A DNA stretch of 64,000 nucleotides from Planctomycetaceae bacterium (GTDB taxonomy: Bacteria > Planctomycetota > Planctomycetia > Pirellulales > Pirellulaceae). A model generated the notes under the pieces. That model had not been told where the DNA came from. It saw only the letters and a list, made by a program, of their open reading frames with translations, and searched no databases. Shown one piece after another: positions 56,101 through 64,000 of the stretch (its first letter is position 1; the number at the start of each line of letters is the position of its first letter). The stretch is from assembly GCA_002709225.1 (NCBI GenBank), contig PAQH01000007.1:24306-88305 (forward strand), read 5' to 3'. A program made the translations under genes and the position numbers.

Positions 56101-56998
56101 GGATGCCATACCGGGACCCTACGCCGATGGAGCGTTGCAAGTCTTGAAGACCCTGCATCAAAAAGAGGTCGTTCGTGGACTCGCTTCGCGCTTAAGTCGG
56201 GTTCGTGACGGCTCCTTGCGACGTCGGATCTTGACGGTACTGGTACGCCTCTATTTTCGCGAGGGCGAATACAAGGGCGGCTGGTGGGGTACTCGGCCAG
56301 ACCGCACCGGTCCCTATTTCGACCGACAGCCGTGGGCAGAAAGCAGCCGTATCGAGGGCGTCTTGACGCGATATCTTAAGGAGTCCGATCAGGAGACTGC
56401 AAAATTCGTCGGCAGGCAGTTGGCCCGACACCAGGTAAAGCTTGCGGGTCTTAGGGAGGTGGTATCGGCGGCTCAAGAGACGGTTGCACCCGTTGCCATT
56501 CGACTACCGAAAGTGGCGGCAGATAACCCCAACCTGATCGGGAACCTCAAGATCGAGCGCGTACAGGAACGAGCACTGGAAGCGAGCGGGAATCAGACGC
56601 GAGGCGCTGAGCTTTTTAAGCGACAGTCCTGCCAGGCATGCCATACCACCGCGGATGGGCAAGTGCCCAAAGGCCCTCACTTGGTCGACATCGGAAAACG
56701 CTACAAGAAACGGGAGTTGATCGAGTCGGTTCTTAATCCGAACGCCAAGCTTGCGCAGGGCTTCGAGTCCTATTTGTTTGTCATGGAAAGCGGCAAGGTG
56801 TTTACTGGTTTTGTGACCGGCGAGAGTGTTGACAAGATCGACTTGAGGCAGACGGACGGCATTCCGGTACGCCTCGTGAAGAAGGACATCGAACAACGTC
56901 AGAAGCGGACCGAATCGATGATGCCAGCGGGGCTGGTCAACAATCTGACACCTGAACAGCTGGCTGACCTGGTGGCGTATCTGCGATCGTTAGAATAG
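53108..56998 (+). CDS. ThuA / discoidin / PVC-type haem-binding fusion protein
   Basis: ATG 53108 (GAGAGG before) opens a signal (YLLLSGMAFMTITGSGLAAG); 1296 residues. Domains: ThuA-like, about 45-285 (ALLVTGGCCHDYARQQRIL, VVVHNECFADVRD, VLIHCAMHCYR, YGKGKVFATTIGHHN); F5/8 discoidin, about 317-448 (HAIDGDLSTRWCAQ, SLRIHWEK); membrane-bound-dehydrogenase propeller, about 460-815 (CRDTDGDGEADQVNVFAR, NLFTRDNTNDGGGWDIR); HEAT-like helices, about 840-1100; C-terminal haem domain with CQACHTT near 1175 and FESYLFVMESGKVFTGFV. In planctomycetes such proteins act in carbohydrate metabolism by an undefined mechanism; ThuA relates to trehalose use. It stands alone. Confidence 0.93.
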   Translation: MRYFTTGVKQVTKYLLLSGMAFMTITGSGLAAGPKHASRGAQEAAADRPLQALLVTGGCCHDYARQQRILTRGISARADVVWTVVNQGGATTNTKIPLYRDPEWSRGFDVVVHNECFADVRDKEFVERIIRPHREGVPAVLIHCAMHCYRTGDDQWFEFVGVQSPGHGPKYAYTVDNLRPNHPIMGTFGERFTTPQGELYHAVKLFDTATPLAHAKRKRDQQPQVCIWINQYGKGKVFATTIGHHNATMVEPVYLDVVTKGLLWACGKDPVGDFRRTTGPQDAEFKKLASAPVQTPSAHPSVGKPLVVKCCGAGNLLRGGQARASSEESNKRNFARHAIDGDLSTRWCAQGGQVGESWRVDLGTPQDVRSLRIHWEKKDAIYRYRIEASADAKSWKVIVDQSMNKRRAQIIPHKVDAPKTRHLRVTFLGSKPAYWASFWELEAYADEGLPPLPKATAAPAVRQQLAGVEVPRGFKATLFGAPPVVTYPVCLTAAATGEVFVGVDEQGSLGKEEGGGRVLRCRDTDGDGEADQVNVFARMEHPRGLIYDNGSLWVLHPPLLSVFHDDDRDGTADRNEILVTGLTTDEISRRGADHTTNGIRMGIDGWIYIAVGDFGFTEARGKDGRKLGRRGGGIVRVRPDGTEMEFHNWGQRNILDVCIDPYMNLFTRDNTNDGGGWDIRLSHIFQSGEYGYPSLYLNFTEESLPPLADYGGGSGCGGMYLHDLRWPAPFGDAVYTCDWGRSEVYRHNLPRRGPTFAAHQEVFMKIPRPTDIDMDGSGRMYVSSWKNGKFAFTGPDVGFVAQITPIDFIPQPFPDMETASDTQLVAYFGEPSAAYRLHAQRELLRRGSTEDRWTKVAQAAGDPKLPLYGRVAAIYTLSQFGDGRSRVRLLQLASDDSVREFALRALTDRKEGLVDLPLTPFVAALQDANPRVRAQALICLGRLGRAEAGLAMLPLTRRAPNQPKPTAKPLYKQPDPGRVIPHLAVRALADCNAVKICLDAIPGPYADGALQVLKTLHQKEVVRGLASRLSRVRDGSLRRRILTVLVRLYFREGEYKGGWWGTRPDRTGPYFDRQPWAESSRIEGVLTRYLKESDQETAKFVGRQLARHQVKLAGLREVVSAAQETVAPVAIRLPKVAADNPNLIGNLKIERVQERALEASGNQTRGAELFKRQSCQACHTTADGQVPKGPHLVDIGKRYKKRELIESVLNPNAKLAQGFESYLFVMESGKVFTGFVTGESVDKIDLRQTDGIPVRLVKKDIEQRQKRTESMMPAGLVNNLTPEQLADLVAYLRSLE

Positions 56999-57061
56999 CG
57001 GGGGAAATGGCCGCGGCGTTGGGTCCGCCGGCGAGTCAGCAGACGCGTCCCGCCGTTAAAG

Positions 57062-57886
57062 TCACCGTTCTTCTGAGCCGGGTGATGTTTGCGGCTGTTG
57101 TTGAACACGGGAAGTGATGAGCAGTGTCGCCCGGTCGTTGCGGAGGTCGATCCGCTGGATTTCAATATCGGTGATGTCCAGACCGGTCCGCTGGTAAAGG
57201 TCGGCAATGAGCGCGGGGCGCTTGTCAGGCGCCAATAAGTCGATCCGATCGTGGGTCACAGTGTGTTGTTCACGCCGATCGCGGGCCATGTATGCTTCGA
57301 TCAGCAATGCGGCGCTCGTAATGATGGAATTCACCATCAATAGTTCGAGGTAACTTGTTTTCTTATTGGACAGAGCGTTGATGACCGCAATGCCGATGCC
57401 AATGAATAGGTAGGTCATCTCCTTGACGCGTATGGATTGCGTGCGGTAGCGCAGGACGGCGAAGATTGCGAAAAGTCCGAGCGCCATTCCTAACCCGAGG
57501 TCGAGCTTCTTCATGGTGAAGCAGATGAAAAAAGCCATCAGGTTCATCATGATTACCGGAAATGCGAAAGCGCGGCGCAAACGCCCAGCGCTCGTGGCAA
57601 TGAGGAAGACCAATGCCAGAAAAATCGCGTTGAATAGAAAGCGGATGACCAGTTTGTAGAGATCGTCATCAAACACGGGTACGTCGAGGATTGTCCACGG
57701 CGCGGTACCAGCGGCTTGCGCCAAAAGTGAAAACGCGGGTGCGGAAGGGTCCTGGCCGGTTGCGGGGTCGTGAGCGCTAAGCGGGTTCCGCACGATCAGG
57801 GCGAGGGCGATCAGCGGGCCGATCCACAGCCTTCTAGGCAGCCCTGACCGGGCTCGCAATGCCGGAGCCGTTGGTACGTGTTTCAT
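57062..57886 (-). CDS. DUF4956 membrane protein
   Basis: ATG 57886 gives 274 residues; the open frame upstream is non-coding. Four or five hydrophobic segments are seen: GPLIALALIVRNPL, LVIRFLFNAIFLALVFLIATS, FPVIMMNLMAFFICFTM, LGMALGLFAIFAVLRYR and YLFIGIGIAVINALS. The ALGLFAIFAVLRYRTQSI and KEMTYLFIGIGIAVINAL motifs are diagnostic of DUF4956. A soluble C-terminal domain (about 190-274) with GLDITDIEIQRIDLRNDRATL follows. Family members are sometimes linked to polyphosphate (VTC-like) or spore-coat-type genes; no such neighbour is here. Confidence 0.9.
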   Translation of the reverse strand: MKHVPTAPALRARSGLPRRLWIGPLIALALIVRNPLSAHDPATGQDPSAPAFSLLAQAAGTAPWTILDVPVFDDDLYKLVIRFLFNAIFLALVFLIATSAGRLRRAFAFPVIMMNLMAFFICFTMKKLDLGLGMALGLFAIFAVLRYRTQSIRVKEMTYLFIGIGIAVINALSNKKTSYLELLMVNSIITSAALLIEAYMARDRREQHTVTHDRIDLLAPDKRPALIADLYQRTGLDITDIEIQRIDLRNDRATLLITSRVQQQPQTSPGSEER

Positions 57887-58469
57887 CGTGAATCTCGATA
57901 AGCCCGTTGATAACCACAAAGTGTTGAGCGCGATGCGGGATGGTACTGTAAGCGGGGGCTGGTAACGCTGACGTGAATCGCCTGTTGGCGGGACGCGGAC
58001 GGGCTGAGCTCGGCGGCGGCGTCTTGATTGTTGGGTAACGACGACACTCGCAATGCGTTGAAAGTGGCTGCCGACAGTGGCGGAAACGGCCCGCCTGGTT
58101 GGAGCGATTGAGTTAAGACGCACACCGGTCTACGTGAGGCGCACGCTTCACTCTACTGTGACCAGTTTATCCGCCCGGCGTCAATAACAATCTTGGCGAG
58201 TAGCGTCACGGATTGAGCCAGCGGTCAGCCTATGTGGGTTTGGCAGCTCTCTCGGGCTGGTGATTTGGAATAGGAGCGCAGGACGGTCCAATCGGCACAA
58301 ATGGACCGCAGATAGGACCGCGCCCAGCGGACGCGGACCGACGCTCGCGACTCCCTTGACACGTCTCTGTCACCGGGCGGCGCTGGTTGGTAGGCTACCA
58401 GCAGCCAGTCGAGACGGCGTGGCGCTCATTGATGCGTTGGGCGATATGTTTTGTTTGTGGAGCGATGCG
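57887..58469. other. Divergent intergenic region of about 580 bases
   Basis: Between the DUF4956 gene and thiolase. Open frames here look like random translation. No -10/-35 pair, inverted repeat or RNA fold was convincing on either strand. GGAG (58459-58462) is the ribosome site for the thiolase. Confidence 0.5.
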
Positions 58470-59657
58470 ATGGTGGATGCGGTGGTGGTGGCCAGTTCCC
58501 GGACTCCCTTGGCGAAGTCATTTCGCGGGTCGTTCAATTTGACACGACCGGACGACATGCTGGCCCATTGTCTGCGACACGTTGTCTGCAAGGTGCCGGA
58601 ACTTTCGCTCTCCGAACTGGAAGATGTGATCGTCGGCTGTGCGTATCCGGAGGGTGCACAGGGTTCGAATGTCGCGCGGATCGCCGCCTTACGAGCGCAG
58701 TTTCCGCACGATGTGGCCGCTGTTACGGTAAACCGTTTTTGTGCCTCCGGTTTGCAGGCGATCGTCATGGCGGCGCGATCGATTGCAGCGGGGGGCGTGA
58801 GCGCGGCGATCGGTGGTGGAGTCGAGTCGATTAGCGGGATTCGATCATCAACGGCCCATCGCAACTCGTGGCTGGTCGAGCATTGTCCCGCGATCTATAT
58901 GGCGATGGGCGATACCGCCGAGGTGGTCGCGAAACGCTACCGAGTATCACGAGCGGTACAGGACGAGGTGGCGCTGACCAGCCAGCAGCGTACAGCACAA
59001 GCGCAGGACGCGGGGGTGTTCGATGCGGAACTGGCGCCCATGGAAGTTGCGCGAGGACTTCTTGACCGGCAGAGTGGCGAGATTGTGGCGCGGGAAACCG
59101 TGCTGTTCGAACGGGACGAGTGTAATCGTCGAGATACGAACCTGGATGCCTTGTCAGGGCTTCGTCCCTATTTCGATTCGACCAGTGGCGAGGGCACGGT
59201 GACTGCGGGGAATTCGTCGCAATTGTCAGACGGCGCGTCTGCCACGCTACTGATGTCACGTGACCGAGCGAAGGAATTGGGTATCCGTCCACTTGTGGTA
59301 TTTCGAGGGTTTTCCGTGGCCGGATGCGCACCCGATGAAATGGGAATTGGCCCCGTGTTCGCAATTCCTAAACTGCTGGCCAGGCACGGGCTCAAAGTTG
59401 GCGACATTGACCTCTGGGAATTGAATGAGGCGTTTGCGGTGCAGGTGGCATATTGCCGCGACCGACTTGGCATCGACCCGGGCAAAATGAATGTCCACGG
59501 TGGTTCTATTGCACTTGGGCATCCGTTTGGGATGACTGGCTCGCGGCTGGTGGGAACACTGGCGCACGCCATGCAACGGCGTCAGGCGGCCCGCGGCGTG
59601 GTATCCATGTGCATTGGTGGAGGGCAGGGAGCGGCAGCGCTGTTCGAATTGTGTTAG
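58470..59657 (+). CDS. Thiolase (acetyl-CoA acyltransferase)
   Basis: ATG 58470, seven bases after GGAG, gives 395 residues. The nucleophile is NRFCASGLQA (Cys91); the C-terminal acid/base motifs are NVHGGSIALGHPFGMTGSR and VVSMCIGGGQG. It cleaves 3-ketoacyl-CoA with CoA in fatty-acid oxidation or condenses acetyl-CoA. The neighbouring damaged hydratase/dehydrogenase gene, 79 bases downstream, supplies the preceding beta-oxidation steps, so a small oxidation operon is likely. Confidence 0.93.
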   Translation: MVDAVVVASSRTPLAKSFRGSFNLTRPDDMLAHCLRHVVCKVPELSLSELEDVIVGCAYPEGAQGSNVARIAALRAQFPHDVAAVTVNRFCASGLQAIVMAARSIAAGGVSAAIGGGVESISGIRSSTAHRNSWLVEHCPAIYMAMGDTAEVVAKRYRVSRAVQDEVALTSQQRTAQAQDAGVFDAELAPMEVARGLLDRQSGEIVARETVLFERDECNRRDTNLDALSGLRPYFDSTSGEGTVTAGNSSQLSDGASATLLMSRDRAKELGIRPLVVFRGFSVAGCAPDEMGIGPVFAIPKLLARHGLKVGDIDLWELNEAFAVQVAYCRDRLGIDPGKMNVHGGSIALGHPFGMTGSRLVGTLAHAMQRRQAARGVVSMCIGGGQGAAALFELC

Positions 59658-59735
59658 CGGTTATTTCTGAGCGGGATCGACTGTTCCGTGGCGCCGGGCC
59701 GGAGCTGGCGGGGGAGCGTCCGTGGGGAGGCGGGT

Positions 59736-61655
59736 ATGAGCTCAAGGGTGACAAGAGCGGACGCCGAAGGGGTGGCGATCGTCACGATCGACAATCACCG
59801 GTTAACGCATTGAGCACCAGCGTAGCGGGGCGGCTACAAGAAGTACTGCGGGAGATTGAGGGCGACCCGGCGGTACAGGCCGTTGTTGTGGCGGGTGCTG
59901 GCAGGGCATTTGTGGCGGGTGCGGATATCCGCGAGCTTGCAGAATTTACCACAGGTCGCCAGGAACGCGGAGAGGGTCTCCATCCGCTGCTCAATCAGAT
60001 CGAAAACGCACAGCTTCCGTATGTGTGCGCGGTGCATGGGGTGGCGTTGGGCGCCGGTTTGGAGCTGGCCATGGCGTGTCATTATCGGGTCGCGTTGTGG
60101 GGTGCGTGGCTGGGACAGCCCGAAGTCAAGTTGGGGTTGATTCCCGGTGCTGGTGGCACGCAGCGCCTGCCGCGATTGGTGGGCTTGGCGCGGGCGGCGG
60201 AGATGTGTGCGGGTGGCGAGTTGGTGGCGGCGGAACGGGCCTTAGAGTACGGGCTGGTCGATCGAGTTTGTACCCAAGAGTTGATTAAGGCATGCGTTCG
60301 CTCGGCACGCCAATGGGCGCGGTGTGCGGAGAAGCTGGTCAAGATCCGCGATCGCCCGGTGTACCGTGGGCCAGGGGAGATCGCGGAAATGGCGGAGCTG
60401 ATCCGGCAAATGGAACGGACGGCGCGGTGCGCTAATCGAGGCGGCCGTGGTGGGCGCGGGAACGATAGGGAGAGGCATCGCCATGACCTATGCGAATGCC
60501 GGTATCCCGGTGATGCTGCAAGAGCAGGATGACGAGCGGATGGCGAGTGCGATGTCCCGGATTCGTGATGCCTACCGGAAAGCTGCCCGCCGTGACCGTA
60601 TGACCGAGGAGGATGCGGTACGACGCTGCGGCATGATATCGCCGACCCGTGGGTACGCCGGTTTTGACCGCGCGGGGATCGTTGTTGAGGCGGTTTAGGA
60701 AGGGATGGATCTCAAACGGGAGGTCTTCGCTGAATTGGACAACGTGGTTCAACCAGGCGCGATTCTAGCTACCAATACGTCGACGCTGGATATCGACCAC
60801 ATCGCAGCTGCCACGAGCCGGCCCGAGTCCGTGATCGGCCACCATTTTTTCAGTCCTGCGTCGGTTATGAGGTTACTCGAGATCGTCGTGGGCAAACGCA
60901 CCTCTGACGAAGTCGTGGCGACATCCTTAGGACTGGCGAAACGCTTAGGCAAGGTGGGTGTGGTGGTTGGGAATGGTCGTGGCTTTGTCGGCAACCGGAT
61001 GTATGGGCCGTATCAGCGCGAAGCCCAGTTTCTGGTCGAGGAGGGTCTTCCGGTGCCGGAACTGGATTCAATCCTGGTAGGGTTTGGGATGGCGATGGGG
61101 CCTCTGGCGGTAGCCGACCTGACGGGTCTTGATGTGGGGTGGCGGATTCGCCAGGAACATCAGCACTTGCAGCCCGCGAACATGCGGCCCCAGACACTTG
61201 CCGACGAACTGTGGCAGTTAGGACGTTTTGGCCAGAAGACGGGCAGGGGATTTTATCGCTACCCAGTCGCGAGTCGCACGCCGGAACCCGACCCCGAGGT
61301 GGAAGAACTGGCGCGGCGCTGCGCCCGTCGGGCGGGTATTCAACGGCGCACGATCGGGTCGCGCGTAGTGGAAGAACGCACGCTCTATGCACTGATCAAC
61401 GAAGGGGCGAGGATCCTCGAGGGCGGCTATGCGCGGTCCGCCACGGACATCGACGTGGTGTACGTAAACGGTTATGGGTTTCCCGCACATCGAGGCGGTC
61501 CGATGTGGCACGCCGATCAGATCGGTCTGGACCAAATCTTGGCGAAGATCCGCGAGTTCGAAGCACAACTGGGGTTTTGGTGGAAGCCGGCGCCGCTATT
61601 GCAACGGCTGGTAAAGGAAGGACGAAACTTCGCGGACCTCGAGGACGCGCGCTGA
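59736..61655 (+). pseudogene. FadB/FadJ-like hydratase/3-hydroxyacyl-CoA dehydrogenase, damaged
   Basis: ATG 59736 is placed five bases after GGGGAGG. The reading MSSRVTRADAEGVAIVTIDNH stops shortly; a lost C in the C-run near 59802 (VTIDNH to PVNALST) restores the crotonase domain ([47 protein letters not shown]). A second shift near 60420-60445 leads into [18 protein letters not shown], and TAG 60696-60698 interrupts [19 protein letters not shown]. Downstream the dehydrogenase is intact (ATNTSTLDI, GHHFFSPASVMRLLEIVVG, GNGRGFVGNRM, GFYRYP). Two indels and one amber could be sequencing errors or gene decay. Its role is the hydration and oxidation steps beside thiolase. Confidence 0.8.
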
Positions 61656-61671
61656 ACCCGTTCGCTGGTAA

Positions 61672-63705
61672 TCAACGGCATGGTGCTTGGGTCGAGCGTG
61701 TGGCGATTCCTGCCAATGCCTCATCGACTTGTTTGACAGTGGTGAAACCTGATTTGCGCAGTAGGCGATGGGTATGATCGATGAATTCGAGGCACATCCT
61801 GGCCGTCTTCATTTCACGCGGTGAGCCGATGGCGGCGAACTCGCGGCAGCGATTCTCGACTTGCACTAAAAGAGGCAGATCACGGGCCAGCACCATCCGT
61901 AACGCTTGCAGTTCACGCGTGAGCCGGGCATAGGTTATTTTGCGGTCCGCTTCGTTGTATGCTTTGGCCGCCTTCAATGCGCCGGCAACCGTGGTGTTGG
62001 CGAGCGGCTTTCCATCGTAGCCAACCATTTCACCGGCCATTCGGGTCAGCATGTTCGAGGTGTTCTGGTTCCACGTTCCACGGATGGCAAAGGCACGCAA
62101 AAAGATCAGATCCTCTACCAGTTGCAGCGACCCGCTGGGTCCACAATACCGATTCCTCATGCGCGCTCGGAATTGGGCCAGGGTTTGGGCGGGATCCCAA
62201 CAAAACTCGCGGAAAGCGTAGCTGGTCAATTCGTACGGAAGTTTGTCAGTGGGGTAGGGGATAGAAAGGCCGTGGTAGTCGACGCCAAAACAAGGCTCGA
62301 AGGCGGGTGCGTATCCGACAAAACCCCGCTGCGCGGCCAGGAAGATCTCTTGCCGGATCGTGTCCAGCGAAGACGCGTAAGGTTTGCTCCACCAGATGTT
62401 GTTTCTCGAAAAGTAAGCGGCAGGCAGATACGTGCCCCCTGGTCCGGGTAGTTGCCACGCACCCCAGACAACAATCCAGCGCAGGCGAGGATCGTCGATC
62501 TCTCTGAGGCGGGCAAAATAGGCGGGGTCCTCGCTGTGCATCTTGCTCGGTTTGTAGAGTTCGACGAGCCAGGCGATTTGTGCGCCGGGCCGCTTCAACC
62601 ACAAGGCCTTGCAGAAGTTCTTGAGAAACGTCATTTCGGACTGGCCGTATTGCTTCGAACCAAACTTGTCGACTGGTTGTTGACAGACGTCGCAGCGGCA
62701 CTCGCCATGCTCGTCCCGAGGTTCGAACCAAATACCGTCTGCTTCGTGGATGACATCCAGCATCTCGAGTGAGAAACGAAGTTGCAGATCCTGGGCCGTG
62801 GGGTGTGAGGGGCACATGCCGACGGCATCGACCGCTTTCGTTTCGGGATGTTCCTTGATCAAGGCTGCAGCACCTCCCCAGCTAAACGCGCCGCCGCCAA
62901 TCAGGAACTCCATTCCCAAGGAGTGTGCGTAGCGGGCTAGGCTGTTGACGTCCGCATTGGTCATGGCGATCCGCTCGACGCCGCCATCGAGGTTGCGTCG
63001 ATCCGGAAAATCACGGGGCTTGTAGAGGCTCTGCCACCAGAAATAGACCCGGTTGTGGCTTTCGCGAGCCAACCCGTCCAGGACCACTTTCCAATGTTCC
63101 AGTCCGAATTCTGGACCGCGTCCAGAGAGATTCAGCAGGTAAGGGGCGCGTTCGCGCATGGCGGGTGTGCGGGTCACGCTGGTGGGGGCGACGAGGACTG
63201 CGCCACTACCCGTGGGATCAGGAAGCACGATCTGCTCACTGGCATAGATGGCGCCGTAATAGACCGCGCGGGCGCTCTTTCCTGCAATGACAAGATAACG
63301 CTGACCGTCGTGCACCAAAGTTTGCACGACGTACCCATCGGCTCCTAGCAGGGGGAGGTTTCCCAGGCCCGCTGAAGGACCATTGGCAAGTTGGGCAATC
63401 AAGGTCGAAGTTTGCGGCGTTCCCACCAGGATGATGGTCTTTTGGGGAGGCACCGGAGATGGCAGGGAGGACCAGGCGAGCGTAGTTACCTGAACGCCGC
63501 TGTCGCGACTTATTACCTGGGCTAATTCTGCGGCACCGCGACGCTCCAGCAGTGTCGGTTGGTCCGCGGTGACCACGAGGCAGCGGGCATCACCTGGTTG
63601 TGCGAGGGTAGCGAAAGTGGGATCTGCGCCGCGGGCCGAAATCACCGCTGCCAGCAGGTTTCCCAGCACGACGTAGTGCACGATAGAACTGGCAGATCTA
63701 GACAT
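61672..63705 (-). CDS. Exported DUF4838/GH67-N-like protein
   Basis: ATG 63705 with GGAG six bases upstream opens a signal peptide (SIVHYVVLGNLLAAVISARG); 677 residues. The first domain (about 30-150) is of the hexosaminidase/alpha-glucuronidase N-terminal kind (ERRGAAELAQVISRDSGVQV, IILVGTPQTSTLIAQLA, ARAVYYGAIYASEQIV). The central barrel has FWWQSLYKPRDFPDRRN, DAVGMCPSHPTAQDLQLR, EADGIWFEPRDEHGECRCDVCQQP with paired cysteines, and IAWLVELYKPSKMHSEDPAY. Activity is probably glycosidic. It is the second protein of this type in the window, the other ending at 6663. Confidence 0.8.
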   Translation of the reverse strand: MSRSASSIVHYVVLGNLLAAVISARGADPTFATLAQPGDARCLVVTADQPTLLERRGAAELAQVISRDSGVQVTTLAWSSLPSPVPPQKTIILVGTPQTSTLIAQLANGPSAGLGNLPLLGADGYVVQTLVHDGQRYLVIAGKSARAVYYGAIYASEQIVLPDPTGSGAVLVAPTSVTRTPAMRERAPYLLNLSGRGPEFGLEHWKVVLDGLARESHNRVYFWWQSLYKPRDFPDRRNLDGGVERIAMTNADVNSLARYAHSLGMEFLIGGGAFSWGGAAALIKEHPETKAVDAVGMCPSHPTAQDLQLRFSLEMLDVIHEADGIWFEPRDEHGECRCDVCQQPVDKFGSKQYGQSEMTFLKNFCKALWLKRPGAQIAWLVELYKPSKMHSEDPAYFARLREIDDPRLRWIVVWGAWQLPGPGGTYLPAAYFSRNNIWWSKPYASSLDTIRQEIFLAAQRGFVGYAPAFEPCFGVDYHGLSIPYPTDKLPYELTSYAFREFCWDPAQTLAQFRARMRNRYCGPSGSLQLVEDLIFLRAFAIRGTWNQNTSNMLTRMAGEMVGYDGKPLANTTVAGALKAAKAYNEADRKITYARLTRELQALRMVLARDLPLLVQVENRCREFAAIGSPREMKTARMCLEFIDHTHRLLRKSGFTTVKQVDEALAGIATRSTQAPCR

Positions 63706-63922
63706 CGAGAGCTCCATCATTCTGTTGCCTGAGCACCCTGTAAGGGGCTCCAGACGCGTACCAGGAAGCATCCGCCGACAGCCGTTGCGTATCTATTGTG
63801 GCGTGTCGGAAGGCGGCTGCCAACTCGGGAAAACGGAGGGAACTCTCGGGAGTAGCGATCCTTGTCAAGACAGAATGATCAGGTGCTGCCGAGGCGCGGG
63901 TGGAGCGTGAGTTGGACACGAT

Positions 63923-64000
63923 ACACAACAAAGTTACACAACAAAGTTACACAACAAAGTTACACAACAAAGTTACACAACAAAGTTACACAACAAAGTT
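63923..64000 (+). repeat. 13-bp tandem repeat, six copies at the window edge
   Basis: ACACAACAAAGTT is repeated six times without mismatch (63923-64000), ending exactly at the last base of the window. The unit is AT-rich within GC-rich sequence and has no reading through it. The array may continue outside the window, or the assembly may end because of it. Confidence 0.97.

Noticed and set aside
2396..60698. TAG reassigned to an amino acid
   Set aside because: Two internal TAG codons tempted this, but TAG also ends intact genes here (for example 9609-9611 and 45926-45928 on the minus strand), and both affected genes carry frameshifts too.
63923..64000. CRISPR array
   Set aside because: The 13-bp units are contiguous with no spacers and no cas genes are near.

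Overview
The window is a stretch of GC-rich bacterial chromosome that reads as a member of the PVC superphylum, most likely a planctomycete. The diagnosis rests on families that are rare outside that group: a DUF1587/1595/1592/1588/1585 cytochrome-like protein next to a DUF1552 protein, a DUF1501 protein, a PSCyt1-type CxxCH domain fused to WD40 repeats, a ThuA / discoidin / PVC-type haem-binding giant protein, DUF4838 proteins, FGly-type sulfatase and Tat-exported Gfo/Idh oxidoreductases. Almost every protein carries a Sec, lipoprotein or Tat export signal. No tRNA, rRNA, CRISPR array or transposase was recognised.

Layout. 20-14.7 kb: secreted hydrolases and carbohydrate-related proteins (lipoprotein alpha/beta-hydrolase, broken BNR sialidase-like gene, LamG + DUF4838 pair, DUF1801 protein with a basic tail, TPR-thioredoxin, LytM-like protein, sugar-phosphate isomerase-like TIM barrel, a beta-propeller, a small membrane protein, SASA esterase, Tat-exported TIM-barrel protein). 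14.7-24.7 kb: the planctomycete module DUF1552 / DUF1592 / VCBS-esterase fusion / cytochrome-WD40 (all minus) and a divergent DUF1501 gene. 24.7-39.5 kb: more exported proteins (TIM-barrel-like, ankyrin lipoprotein, remnant pseudogene, DUF169, M19 dipeptidase, second TIM-barrel protein, two divergent Gfo/Idh oxidoreductases, sulfatase, PD40 propeller, frameshifted esterase). 39.9-52.7 kb: a 1998-residue alpha-2-macroglobulin lacking the thioester motif, a LysR regulator, and a divergent run of transglutaminase-like protein, four-cluster ferredoxin, Mo/W-bisPGD oxidoreductase, TorD chaperone and a small zinc-ribbon protein. 53.1-63.7 kb: the ThuA-haem fusion protein, a DUF4956 membrane protein, thiolase and a damaged FadB/FadJ-like multifunctional gene (beta-oxidation pair), and a GH67-N/DUF4838-like protein. 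The window ends inside (or exactly at the end of) a 13-bp tandem repeat.

Function. Much of the gene content fits the degradation of complex, probably sulfated or sialylated polysaccharides outside the cytoplasm followed by oxidation of unusual sugars, which is inference from families rather than from any defined pathway. The molybdenum operon is a self-contained periplasmic redox enzyme with its own chaperone but no visible membrane anchor, and its iron-sulfur subunit has a Cys-to-His change in one cluster. Three otherwise well conserved genes carry frameshifts and/or internal amber codons, and a fourth locus is a decayed remnant; the first three may be sequencing errors or real gene loss.
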